Assembly (NCBI RefSeq): GCF_001426945.1
Contig: NZ_LMFS01000001.1
Location: 2,412,609-2,476,608 of the forward strand
Length of the DNA stretch: 64,000 bases
Direction: 5' to 3'
Source: Pseudolabrys sp. Root1462
Lineage (GTDB): Bacteria; Pseudomonadota; Alphaproteobacteria; Rhizobiales; Xanthobacteraceae
Part shown: piece after piece, positions 7,820 through 16,884 of the stretch
How the letters are laid out: each line of letters starts with the position of its first letter
How positions within the stretch are numbered: position 1 is the stretch's first letter
Translations under genes and position numbers: made by a program
The notes under the pieces: generated by a model
Database searches by the model: none
Told to the model about the DNA's origin: nothing
The model's input: only the letters and a program-made list of their open reading frames with translations

Positions 7820-9016
7820 CTAGTGCGTCGGCGCGGCGAAATCCTGCATCACCGATGACCGCACCACCCGCGCCTTGCGGGTGGTCGCGGGCGTGTTGCG
7901 GCTACGGCCGACGAAACGCGGCACGCCAGCCGTGACGACGCCACCGATGGCGGCAATGTCGCCATGCTTGATCGCCGCCAGCGCGATCTGCTGCGTGCCA
8001 CCGTCGGGCGCGTCCAGCAGCACAATGTCGGCCGCCTTGCCGGCGGCGAGATAGCCGGAATCGAGGCCGTAAATGCGGGCATTGCTGCCCGAGGCAGCGC
8101 AGACAAAACGCTCCGGCTCCATATCGGTGAGGCTCGCGCAATGCGCGATGGTGTAGAGCATCCCGAGCGGCATGATGCCGGAACCAGTTGGTGTATCGGT
8201 TGCGATAATGAAACGATCGAAGGCGTCCAGCTCATCGGCAAGCTTTGCGCATAACAACGTGGTCCGCAGATTGCCGGCCGTGCAGACCTGCAAGGCGATC
8301 TCGCTTTCCTTGATGACGCGCTCGAAGTGCGAATCCGGCATCGCCGTCGGCCCGCCATTGATGTGGAACGAGACGTGAGGGTGAAACGACAGAAGATGAT
8401 CGCCGGTGATGGCGCCCGAACCGGGGATCGACGAACCGCCGGTGTGGCAGGTCGTGATCATGCCGGCATCCTTCGCCGCCTTGACCAAAGGGCCGTAATC
8501 GTAGGCGGTCTTCACGGCGCCGAAGCCGGCCTTGGCGAGCTTGACGCCTTTGCTGAAGAGTTCGGTGAAATCTCCGGGCACGAGCCCCGGCTCGAGAATG
8601 ACCGAGCCTGCGATGACGCGCATGCCGCCGGGCCGGTAGGTTTCGAAGCAGCGCTGCGCCGCCAGCGCCAGCGCTTTCACGCCTTCCGGATCGCGCGGGC
8701 GGCCCGGCACATGCACCTCGGAAGCGCTGATGCAGGTGGTGGTGCCGCCGTGCAGATAGCTCTCGAGATAGCCGACGGTGCGTTGGCGCGGCGTATAGTC
8801 GCCAAAGGTAATGTGGACGTGGGAGTCGATCAGGCCGGGAATCGCGGTCATGCCGTCAGCGTCGATGACAACGTCCGCAGCTTCGACTGCCGCGGAGGAT
8901 GCGGTGCCGACACTGACGATCTTCTCGCCGTCGGTGATGATGCTATCACCGGCAACAAAAGGCGACCGCCATTCGCCGGAAACAATCTGGCCGAGATTGA
9001 CGATCGCGACTTTCAT
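7820..9016 (-). CDS. Amidohydrolase, enamidase-like
   Basis: Metal-dependent hydrolase (398 aa). HVH (residues 66-68) follows GLIDS, with later ligands His191 (TCHTGGSSIPGSG), His218 (FHINGGPTA) and Asp274 (IATDTPTGSG). The protein resembles Eubacterium barkeri enamidase along its length, including PFVAGDSIITDGEKI, the GGDY/FGDY-TPRQ segment and the C-terminal SRNTP. Enamidase opens 1,4,5,6-tetrahydro-6-oxonicotinate, releasing ammonia. The start at 9016 (MKVAIVNLGQ) is preceded by GAAGGA; an in-frame extension to 9118 runs into the oxygenase gene and is rejected. The gene is 14 bp after the HpaB-type gene. Family resemblance is strong by eye; the true substrate is uncertain. Confidence 0.82.
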   Translation of the reverse strand: MKVAIVNLGQIVSGEWRSPFVAGDSIITDGEKIVSVGTASSAAVEAADVVIDADGMTAIPGLIDSHVHITFGDYTPRQRTVGYLESYLHGGTTTCISASEVHVPGRPRDPEGVKALALAAQRCFETYRPGGMRVIAGSVILEPGLVPGDFTELFSKGVKLAKAGFGAVKTAYDYGPLVKAAKDAGMITTCHTGGSSIPGSGAITGDHLLSFHPHVSFHINGGPTAMPDSHFERVIKESEIALQVCTAGNLRTTLLCAKLADELDAFDRFIIATDTPTGSGIMPLGMLYTIAHCASLTDMEPERFVCAASGSNARIYGLDSGYLAAGKAADIVLLDAPDGGTQQIALAAIKHGDIAAIGGVVTAGVPRFVGRSRNTPATTRKARVVRSSVMQDFAAPTH

Positions 9017-9030
9017 CGGTCCTTCGCCTG

Positions 9031-10515
9031 TCAGCTGGCTGCCTCGACGCGCTTCAATTCGTCGTCGAGCTCGTAGGACGACAGAAGTTTTTCGACAAGA
9101 CCCGTCGCGCCGTTCCAATCATAGGTCCGCATGCTATGGCCGCAAGTGACGAACCGCGCGCCGGCATAGAACATTTCGTACTGGGTGTGCCGCGAGCCGA
9201 ACTCTGACCCGATGGCATCCCACGCCGCCTTCATGAATTTGACCTTGTGTTCGGAATCCATGGTTGCCGAGCGCTGGGTCTTCTCAATGATCTTGGCCAT
9301 CTCCGGATTGCCGAAATCGGCGATCGAGGAAGGCAGCATGATCAGTGCGCCGCCGGCAAGGTCGCGGATGGTGTTGATCACCTTCGGATAGAGATCCTGG
9401 GTGATGACCTGTGCCGAGTACATGAAGTGCCGGTTCGGCACCCAGTAGCCGCCACGCATCTCGCCGGACGCTTCCATGCCGGACAGCATCGAATTGACCA
9501 TGCCGGCCTGCGCGGCCAGCAGGCCGAGCTGCTCCGACACGCTTGGAATTTTCGTGGTGCCGATCGCCTCGGTGATCGAGCGCGCCAGACCGACGAGGAA
9601 AGCGATCTTCACCGACAGGCGAATCTGCGCCTGGTAGTTCTGGTAGGCGTGACCTGGCGTATCGTGAAATTGGGCACGGCAGGCGTCGGTGTCGCGGTGA
9701 ATAAAGACGCGATCCCACGGTACCTTGACGTCCTCGAAATAGATCAGGGCGTCGTTCTCGTCGAACTGTGACGAGATCGGATTGTCGAACTTCGACACGG
9801 CGTGAGCTTCGTAGGACTTGCGCGACAGAACGCGGATGCCCTTGGTATTCATCGGCAGCGCGCAGCAGAACGCGAGATCTTCCTCGCCCGGCTTGAGCGG
9901 CTGCAGATTGGCGACGAATACCTCGTTGGCCATGATCGAGGACGTGCCCAGCATCTTGGCGCCGCGGATCGTGATGCCGGTCGAATCCTCGTCGACGATG
10001 CGCGCCACGAGATCCTCGGCCTGCTCGCCCCAGCCTTTGGCGCGCTCGGCCTGCGGGTTGATGATCACGTAGGTCAGGAACAGGTCGTTCTGCGTCGCGT
10101 AATCGACATAGGCCTCGAAAGCCTTGGCGCGTTCCTCGCTGTGTTTACGGAAAACCTCGATGCCCATGCGCTGTCCGATCAGCGCCGAGGCCAGGTGGTC
10201 GGGCGAACGGCCGAGGAAACCGCCGGATAGCGCCGACCAGGCCTGCAGCGCTTTGCGCCGCTGCACCATCTCCTCGTAGTTCCGGGGCATCTGCCAGCCG
10301 CGGTTGACGCGGCGGTTCGAGCCTTCCGGCCGGAACGTCATCATTTCGAGATTTTCGGGCCTCGACTGGAAGTCGTACAGGTTGGCCGCCGCGCGCACCG
10401 CGTTACGGAAGGCTGGATGCTCCGTCACGTCGCCAGCCAGCTTGCCGTCGATATAGACGGTGCGGCCGTCCTTCAAAGACTTGATGTGATCCGCTCCGGT
10501 CTTGCAATCGCTCAT
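9031..10515 (-). CDS. 4-hydroxyphenylacetate 3-hydroxylase (HpaB)-family oxygenase component
   Basis: Large component (494 aa) of a two-component FADH2-dependent monooxygenase. Landmarks include ENLEMMTFRPEGSNRRVNR near the N-terminus, ITIRGAKMLGTSSIMANEVF in the central beta domain, YFEDVKVPWDRVFIHRDTDA, and the C-terminal helical domain with DLAGGALIMLPSS. HpaB relatives hydroxylate phenols ortho to an existing hydroxyl using reduced flavin from an HpaC-type reductase (candidate at 6858). It lies between DUF1185 (51 bp upstream) and the enamidase-like gene (14 bp downstream), all transcribed together. The family also contains dehydratases such as 4-hydroxybutyryl-CoA dehydratase, but no iron-sulfur ligand pattern for those was recognised. 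Confidence 0.88.
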   Translation of the reverse strand: MSDCKTGADHIKSLKDGRTVYIDGKLAGDVTEHPAFRNAVRAAANLYDFQSRPENLEMMTFRPEGSNRRVNRGWQMPRNYEEMVQRRKALQAWSALSGGFLGRSPDHLASALIGQRMGIEVFRKHSEERAKAFEAYVDYATQNDLFLTYVIINPQAERAKGWGEQAEDLVARIVDEDSTGITIRGAKMLGTSSIMANEVFVANLQPLKPGEEDLAFCCALPMNTKGIRVLSRKSYEAHAVSKFDNPISSQFDENDALIYFEDVKVPWDRVFIHRDTDACRAQFHDTPGHAYQNYQAQIRLSVKIAFLVGLARSITEAIGTTKIPSVSEQLGLLAAQAGMVNSMLSGMEASGEMRGGYWVPNRHFMYSAQVITQDLYPKVINTIRDLAGGALIMLPSSIADFGNPEMAKIIEKTQRSATMDSEHKVKFMKAAWDAIGSEFGSRHTQYEMFYAGARFVTCGHSMRTYDWNGATGLVEKLLSSYELDDELKRVEAAS

Positions 10516-10566
10516 GACCTGCTCCGTTGAACCGTTTTTGCGAGCCGCCTCGTCTCGGCGGCGCCC

Positions 10567-11139
10567 TCAGGTGAGACCGTCGATTCCCTTGATGTCGGCA
10601 GCCGCCAGCCCGCCAACCCGGGCATTGACGCGACCGCGTGTCGCATAGGCGCAGATGACCGCGATCTCGTCCGGCGCCGGTCCGTCCGCCACGGTGATGC
10701 TGATGCCGTCGTAATGCGAGCGCACATAGAGTGCATCTTTATGCGCGAGGGGAATGTCGATGCTGGCGCCGGGCGCCGCACGCTTGGTGAAGGATGAAAT
10801 CCAGGCCACACCGCCGCCGGCGGCCTCGCGCATGACGTTGCCGAACACGGTGGTGAGCATGGCATTGCCGTGCTCCTGCTCGCCGGCGATGCCGACGATG
10901 GCCGCCTTGCCGTAGCTCACCGGTTTGTGCGGTGCGAGCAAAGAAACAGCGATGGCGCAAATCTCGCGGCCGACCGCTTCGCTCTCTTTCGTCAGCAGCG
11001 ACAGGTCTTCCACATATTTGCCGGCAAAGGGATTTTGCACGATGGCCACCGCGGCGGATTTACGCAGCACGGGCTCGGCCGCGCGGCCGCTCGCCTCGCG
11101 GATCTCATCGAAAAAAGTGAGGATTCGCTTGATCTTCAT
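10567..11139 (-). CDS. DUF1185 ('amino acid synthesis') family protein
   Basis: Protein of 190 aa matching the DUF1185/AA_synth family: GEQEHGNAMLTTVFGNVMRE, SIDIPLAHKDALYVRSHYDG and the C-terminal RVNARVGGL segment are characteristic. Biochemical function is not established for the family; members occur in catabolic clusters, as here. The start at 11139 (MKIKRILTFF) has an AGAGGG Shine-Dalgarno; an upstream in-frame ATG at 11178 would add 13 residues without support. It is the first gene of a three-gene operon with the HpaB-type and enamidase-like genes, divergent from the branched-chain-type importer operon. Confidence 0.85.
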   Translation of the reverse strand: MKIKRILTFFDEIREASGRAAEPVLRKSAAVAIVQNPFAGKYVEDLSLLTKESEAVGREICAIAVSLLAPHKPVSYGKAAIVGIAGEQEHGNAMLTTVFGNVMREAAGGGVAWISSFTKRAAPGASIDIPLAHKDALYVRSHYDGISITVADGPAPDEIAVICAYATRGRVNARVGGLAAADIKGIDGLT

Positions 11140-11351
11140 GGTCCGCCCTCTTCCGCCGGCTGAGTATTTATCGAGCAACCTGTCACGATAATTGCCTAAC
11201 TAACTAAGCTTTTCAAGTTCGCTTTCTGATGCTAGCCTTTTTCTCGGGCGTGGCATGAAAATCGCATCATCCCAGCAACGCCGGATGCAGATCTGAAGCG
11301 AAGCACCGCGCCGACCTTTGCGGGCGAGAACGTCACATCGGAGGAGAGGAC
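11140..11351. promoter_or_regulatory. Divergent promoter region, DUF1185 operon / livKHMGF-like operon
   Basis: Intergenic 212 bp with an AT-rich core near 11163-11225. It contains the tandem TAACTAACT (11197-11205) followed by AAGCTT, similar to the TAGCTAACT element at 6805. A strong ribosome site, GGAGGAGAGGA, precedes the ATG at 11352. No sigma-70 promoter was fixed with confidence. The MarR gene ending the + strand operon is the likeliest regulator. Confidence 0.4.
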
Positions 11352-12563
11352 ATGTTGGAAATGCGTAAATTGATCATCGGCGGTCTGATGACTGCCGCGC
11401 TGATGTCGGGCGCGCAGGTCGCGCAGGCGCAGAACACAATCAACATCGGCGCTATCGTGCCGAGCAGCGGCCCGTTCGCCGAATGGGGCCGCGCCAACAC
11501 GGTGACGCTGAAGATGCTCGAGAAGGAGGTCAACGATGCCGGCGGCGTCAACGGCGCCAAGCTCAACATCGTCATCCTCGACGACGCGGCGAAGCCGGCG
11601 CAGGCGGCCAACAACATGCGCAAGCTCGCAGGCGACGACAAAGTCCTCGCCGTTGCCGGTCCGCTGACCAGCAGCGCCTGTGAAGTCACCTTCCCCGTCG
11701 CCAACGAACTGAAGACGGTGTCGACATCGCAGGCTTCTTCGAAGCCGGGCGTCGCCAAGGCGAACAGGCCGTGGGCCTTCCGCAACACGATCGACGAGGG
11801 CATCCTCGCCAAAACGTCGGTGCCGTACTTCAAGAAAACATTCGACGCCAAGTCGGTGGCGATCATCTATGACGCCAAGGACGCGGTCTCGACCTCGATC
11901 GCGACCAAGATCATGCCCCAGGTGTTCGCCGACGCGGGCATCAAGGTGATCAACGGCGATTCGCCGATCTCGTTCAACACTGGCGACCTCGACGTCAGCG
12001 CCCAGGTCACCAAGCTCAAGAGCATGAGCCCGGACGGCATCGTCATCGGTGCCGACTACAGCCAGGCGATCACCGTGCTGCGCGAAATGAAGCGCCAGGG
12101 GCTGACCAAGCCGGTCATCGGCGGCACGCCGCTCATCTCATCGGCCATCCTCAAGGCGGCGCCGGAAATCCCGGTGGTCGCGCCGGCGACCTTCTACGCC
12201 ACCATGACCACGCCGAAGGCCAAGAAGTTCGTCGCCGACCTGCAGCCGCTGATGCGGGCGACGGCGGGCCTGCCGAAGGACATCGAGCCGAGCATGTATG
12301 ACGCCAACATCTACGAGACCGTCAGCATGTACATTGACGCGGTCAAGAAGACCGGCGTCACCGGCAAGCCGGATAGCCTGGAAGCCGACCGCACCAAGAT
12401 CCGCGACTACATGGCGAACCTGAAGGGCTACGAAGGCTTCAGCGGCCCGATCCACTTCGGAGAGGACGGCGACGCCATCAAGAACTTCTTCATCGTGCAG
12501 GGCCAGAACGGCGCCTGGGAAACCAAGGTCACCGGTTGCTCCGCGGCCGGCGGGAGCTGCTGA
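11352..12563 (+). CDS. ABC importer periplasmic binding protein, branched-chain amino-acid type (LivK-like)
   Basis: Periplasmic receptor (403 aa) of the Peripla_BP_6 family. A signal peptide covers about residues 1-26 (cleavage near AQA-Q). The mature start NTINIGAIVPSSGPFAEWG is the typical LivK strand-loop, and VNDAGGVNGAKLNIVILDD is the usual second motif. A strong Shine-Dalgarno ends 2-3 nt before the ATG at 11352; a second ATG at 11361 has better spacing and is an alternative start. It heads the operon livK-H-M-G-F-marR. In this setting such receptors often bind aromatic or heterocyclic acids rather than leucine. Confidence 0.92.
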   Translation: MLEMRKLIIGGLMTAALMSGAQVAQAQNTINIGAIVPSSGPFAEWGRANTVTLKMLEKEVNDAGGVNGAKLNIVILDDAAKPAQAANNMRKLAGDDKVLAVAGPLTSSACEVTFPVANELKTVSTSQASSKPGVAKANRPWAFRNTIDEGILAKTSVPYFKKTFDAKSVAIIYDAKDAVSTSIATKIMPQVFADAGIKVINGDSPISFNTGDLDVSAQVTKLKSMSPDGIVIGADYSQAITVLREMKRQGLTKPVIGGTPLISSAILKAAPEIPVVAPATFYATMTTPKAKKFVADLQPLMRATAGLPKDIEPSMYDANIYETVSMYIDAVKKTGVTGKPDSLEADRTKIRDYMANLKGYEGFSGPIHFGEDGDAIKNFFIVQGQNGAWETKVTGCSAAGGSC

Positions 12564-12582
12564 AGACACTCGTGAATGGCGC

Positions 12583-12628
12583 GTTCGGGCTCCCCTCGCC
12601 CGGGCGCGCCCTTTATCTTTGCCCGAAC
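12583..12628 (+). promoter_or_regulatory. Hairpin between binding-protein and permease genes
   Basis: A perfect 8-bp inverted repeat, GTTCGGGC (12583-12590) and GCCCGAAC (12621-12628), closes a 30-nt GC-rich loop that can itself fold. There is no downstream T-run. It sits in the 145-bp gap between the abundant-receptor gene and its permeases. A stem here commonly limits read-through or stabilises the upstream mRNA, so that receptor is made in excess. Confidence 0.5.
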
Positions 12629-12708
12629 TTGCCTGCGTCATCTCTGCAGGACGGCGCCGCGCGGAAAGTTCTGAAACGCGACTCTGCCACACGGATCGGT
12701 AGGCAATC

Positions 12709-13587
12709 ATGTTGTTGCAGCAACTGGTGAATGGCCTGACGCTGGGAGCTGTCTATACGCTCGTTGCACTGTCCTTCTCGCTGGTCATGGGCATTCTGTC
12801 GGTGCTCAACATCGCCATCGGGGAACTGTTCATGCTCGGCGGCTATCTCGGCTTTGCCATCATCGCCCGCGGACTGCCGCTGCCCCTGGCGATGGCCGTC
12901 GCCATGCTGGGCGCCTGCGTCGTTGCGGTGATCATTCAGAAGATCGCCTATGAGCCGCTGCGCGACGCACCGCTGATCACGCCGATGCTGTCGACGCTCG
13001 GCTTCTCCATCATCCTGCAGAATGTCGTCACGAACGTATGGGGCTCCGACCCGCTTCAGCTTCCCTCGGAGATGTTCGACGGCGATTTCCAGATCGGCCC
13101 GGTCCGTATCGGCGTCATGCAGATCGTCGTCATCGGCGTCACGATTATTCTCGTCGGCGCCGTCGCCTACCTGGTGCAGCGCACCCCGGCCGGACGCGCC
13201 CTGCGCGCGATCGCGGAGAACCGCGATGTCGCGCGGCTGCTCGGCGTCTCGGTGAGCAAGACGACGTTCCTCGCCTTTGCCATATCCGGGCTGCTGGCCG
13301 GCGCCGCCGGCGTGCTGATCAGCCTGCACTACGCGGCGATCACGCCGTATATCGGCGTCGATATCGGACTCAAGGCCATCGCCGTCATGGTGATCGGCGG
13401 CACCACGCGCGTCTGGGGCGCCTTGCTCGCCGGGCCGCTCATCGGCATCGCCGAAGTCCTCACCATCGCCTACGGCGGTTCGCAGATCCGCGATCTGGTC
13501 GTCTACGGTCTGATGATCCTCATCCTTCTCTTGCGTCCGCAGGGCCTGCTCGGCGGGGCGCGTTCCGACGTCGGGCAGCGCGTGTGA
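12709..13587 (+). CDS. ABC importer permease, LivH type
   Basis: Inner-membrane subunit (292 aa). The family signatures are the N-terminal LVNGLTLGAVYTLVALSFSL with MGILSVLNIAIGELFMLGGY, and GGTTRVWGALLAGPLIGIAE near the C-terminus. About eight hydrophobic segments are present. It overlaps the start of the LivM-type gene (stop TGA at 13585-13587, ATG at 13587), showing coupling. It forms the channel with the LivM-type subunit and passes the ligand captured by the receptor at 11352. Confidence 0.93.
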   Translation: MLLQQLVNGLTLGAVYTLVALSFSLVMGILSVLNIAIGELFMLGGYLGFAIIARGLPLPLAMAVAMLGACVVAVIIQKIAYEPLRDAPLITPMLSTLGFSIILQNVVTNVWGSDPLQLPSEMFDGDFQIGPVRIGVMQIVVIGVTIILVGAVAYLVQRTPAGRALRAIAENRDVARLLGVSVSKTTFLAFAISGLLAGAAGVLISLHYAAITPYIGVDIGLKAIAVMVIGGTTRVWGALLAGPLIGIAEVLTIAYGGSQIRDLVVYGLMILILLLRPQGLLGGARSDVGQRV

Positions 13588-14419
13588 TGTCGACCTATTA
13601 CGCCGGCCTGTTCGCCGATATCGGCATCCTCTTTCTCGGCGCGATGAGCGTCTACATCATCCTGGCGACCGGGCAGCTCTCGCTCGGCAATGCCGGTTTC
13701 ATGGGCATCGGCGCCTACCTCGCCTCCTTCCTCACCGTCGAACTGCAGTGGCCGTTGACCGCGGCGCTGATCGCGGCCGCGCTGGCCGCGGCGCTGATCG
13801 GCGTCGTCGTCGGCTTCCCGGCGCTGCGGCTCAAGGGCATATATCTTGCGATCGCCACGCTCGGCTTCGGCGAGATGGTGCGCAGCTTCCTCCTGAATTT
13901 CGACCGCATGGGCGGCTCGGGCGGCTTCCACGGCATGAAGCACGTGTCGCTGGCAACCATCTGGCTGTGGGCTGGCGGCATCCTCGTCCTGATCGTGCTG
14001 CTCGAGCGCTCGCGGCTATGGCTGCACATGCGCGCGGTGCACGACGATGAGATCGCGGCCAATCTGGTCGGCCTCGATACCACCGCGACCAAGGTCGGCG
14101 CCTTCGGCTTTGGTGCAGCGGTCGCGGCGATCAGCGGCGGCCTGTTCGCCCATCACTATGTTTACATCGAGCCCGGCAATTTCGGCTTCGAGCGTTCGAT
14201 CGATTTCGTGCTCGCCGTCATTCTCGGCGGCTCGACGGTCGGGCCGGGCGCGCTGATCGGCGCCGGCCTGCTGGTGCTGCTGCCCGAATGGCTGCGCTTC
14301 CTCGCCGACTGGCGGCTGGCGGCGTTCGGCGTGCTGCTGGTGCTGGTGCTGCTCACGCGGCGCCAGGGCATTCTCGACAAGCCGCTGCTCGACCGGCTCA
14401 CCTTCGGGGGGTTGCGCGC

Positions 14420-14423
<4 letters not shown>
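13587..14423 (+). CDS. ABC importer permease, LivM type
   Basis: Second membrane subunit (278 aa). LivM markers: ATGQLSLGNAGFMGIGAYL near residues 25-45, FPALRLKGIYLAIATLGFGE near 75-95, DDEIAANLVGLDTTATKVGA, and ILGGSTVGPGALIGAG near the end. The ATG at 13587 overlaps the LivH stop; an open extension upstream of it is only the shadow frame of LivH. The next gene starts at 14420, overlapping by 4 bp. Confidence 0.93.
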
Positions 14424-15168
<745 letters not shown>

Positions 15169-15169
<1 letters not shown>

Positions 15170-15882
15170 TGCTGAAGGTCCGCGGCCTTGAAGTCTTCTA
15201 CGGCCCGATCCGGGCAGTGCGCGGCATCGATCTCGATATCGAAGCTGGCGAGATCATCGCGCTGATCGGCGCCAATGGTGCCGGCAAGACCACGACCGTG
15301 CGCGCCATCGCCGGGCTCACTCCCTACAAGGGGTCGATCAGCTATGACGGTAAGACGCTGCCGCCGAACAGCGCCGAACTGAATCTTCGCGCCGGCCTGG
15401 CGATGGTCCCGGAAGGCCGGGGCATCCTCGGGCGCATGACGGTCGAAGACAATCTCAACATGGGCACCTACTGCCGCAAGGATCATGCGGCGGCGGCAAG
15501 AGACATCGCGGAGATGTTCGAGCGCTTCCCGATCCTGAAGGAGCGACGCCAGTCGCTGGCCAACCTGCTGAGCGGCGGCGAACAGCAGATGCTGGCCATC
15601 GCCCGCGCGCTGCTGAGCCGGCCGCGCCTGCTCCTGCTGGACGAGCCCTCGCTCGGTCTCGCGCCGAAAACGACGACCGCCGTGTTTGAGTTGATCTCAT
15701 CGCTGCGCCGCGACGGCCTCACCGTCCTGCTCGTCGAGCAGAAGGCACGCCAGACCCTCAAAATCGCCGACCGCGCCTATCTCCTGGAAACCGGCCGCGT
15801 GGTAATGTCCGGGCCGGCTCAAGACCTTGCAAACGATTCGCTCATGTCGCAAGCATTCCTGGGAGGAGCGACGGCCCTCTGA
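15169..15882 (+). CDS. ABC importer ATPase, LivF type
   Basis: Second ATPase (237 aa). Walker A is GANGAGKTT, the LivF-typical LAMVPEGRGILGRMTVEDNL segment follows, the signature is LSGGEQQMLAIARAL, and Walker B is LLLLDEPSLGLAP. It overlaps the LivG stop by 1 bp. It completes the five-component importer encoded from 11352. The MarR gene follows after 75 bp on the same strand. Confidence 0.94.
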
Positions 15883-15957
15883 TGAGGCTTCCCGTACCCC
15901 TCTGATACCTTTCCATCACGTGGCAAGCCTTGCCGGGTTCGCCGACAGAAAAGTCCG

Positions 15958-16554
15958 ATGACAGTCTCCGCACGAAAACGCTCTGCCGGCGCCACCGCCC
16001 CTTCCGTCCGCAAGAGCGGCAAGCGCGGGGAGATGCCGCTGACGATATCGCGGCCGGAACTGATCATCAACGGCAGCGACCGCGACTTCCGCGAACTCGT
16101 CCATAACCTGTTCGGTTTTTTCGCCCTGCACGAGCGGCTGCGCAGCGGCCACGGTAAATACATCGGGCTCGGCGGCGTCGAATACACCGTTCTGATTTCG
16201 ATCGGTCACCTGGCGCGTGACGGCGACGTCAACGTCAAGACGGTCGCCGATCATCTGCACTTGTCCGGCGCATTCATCACGGCGACGACGAACCGGCTCT
16301 TGAAGATGGGCTACATCCACAAGACCGTCGATACGGCCGACCGCCGGCGCGTCACGCTGACCGTATCAAGCAAGGGCCGCGCGGCGCTCGAATCGCTGGC
16401 GCCGGTGCAAAGCCGTCTGAACGACATCGAATTCGCCGCATTGAGCCGGCAAGAGTTCCTGATGTTGAATGACCTGTTGAAGCGAATGATCGCCGACAGC
16501 CATCGTGCGGTGGCGTTGCAGGATTATTATTTGGCCGGTGGCGAAGAGGCGTAA
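15958..16554 (+). CDS. MarR-family transcriptional regulator
   Basis: Winged-helix repressor/sensor (198 aa). The DNA-binding helices lie around residues 92-122 (VNVKTVADHLHLSGAFITAT then NRLLKMGYI), and the wing is TADRRRVTLTVSSKG (126-140). An N-terminal basic, disordered tail of about 28 residues precedes the dimerisation helices and is longer than in most MarR proteins. Following the importer operon at 11352-15882 on the same strand, it probably responds to the imported compound or a catabolite. Candidate sites are the TAACTAACT-like elements at 6805 and 11197. Confidence 0.88.
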   Translation: MTVSARKRSAGATAPSVRKSGKRGEMPLTISRPELIINGSDRDFRELVHNLFGFFALHERLRSGHGKYIGLGGVEYTVLISIGHLARDGDVNVKTVADHLHLSGAFITATTNRLLKMGYIHKTVDTADRRRVTLTVSSKGRAALESLAPVQSRLNDIEFAALSRQEFLMLNDLLKRMIADSHRAVALQDYYLAGGEEA

Positions 16555-16884
16555 CGCTCACCGCTGCCATTGCACCTAGCGCCGCCCGTCCCGGCGGATA
16601 TGCAATTGAAAATACTCTTTTGATATCTGGCTTTTAGCGAGGAAGCACGTTGCCGTGCGCCCGCGCCAAGATCTTCGCGCCGAACGGTTCCGACTCCGGG
16701 GGTCGCCGAACGCGACGCAGAACCACCAAATCCGCGCGGTTGGCCGAGCCGATAAGTGCCGGCCGCGGCGAGCGATCGAGGTGACAGCCGGCTTCCGGAA
16801 AACACACGGTACGATTTTTGCTTCAAATTCAGAGACGCGGTTTCTGACATCGACGGTGCCGCGGGCAGTCATAGGGTTTGAACG
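16555..16884. other. Intergenic region, 330 bp, before the ureohydrolase gene
   Basis: No credible gene. A small stem, CGCCG (16580-16584) and CGGCG (16592-16596), just after the MarR gene could end transcription weakly but has no T-run. The half closer to 16885 should contain the ureohydrolase promoter; I could not fix -35/-10 elements. Confidence 0.5.
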
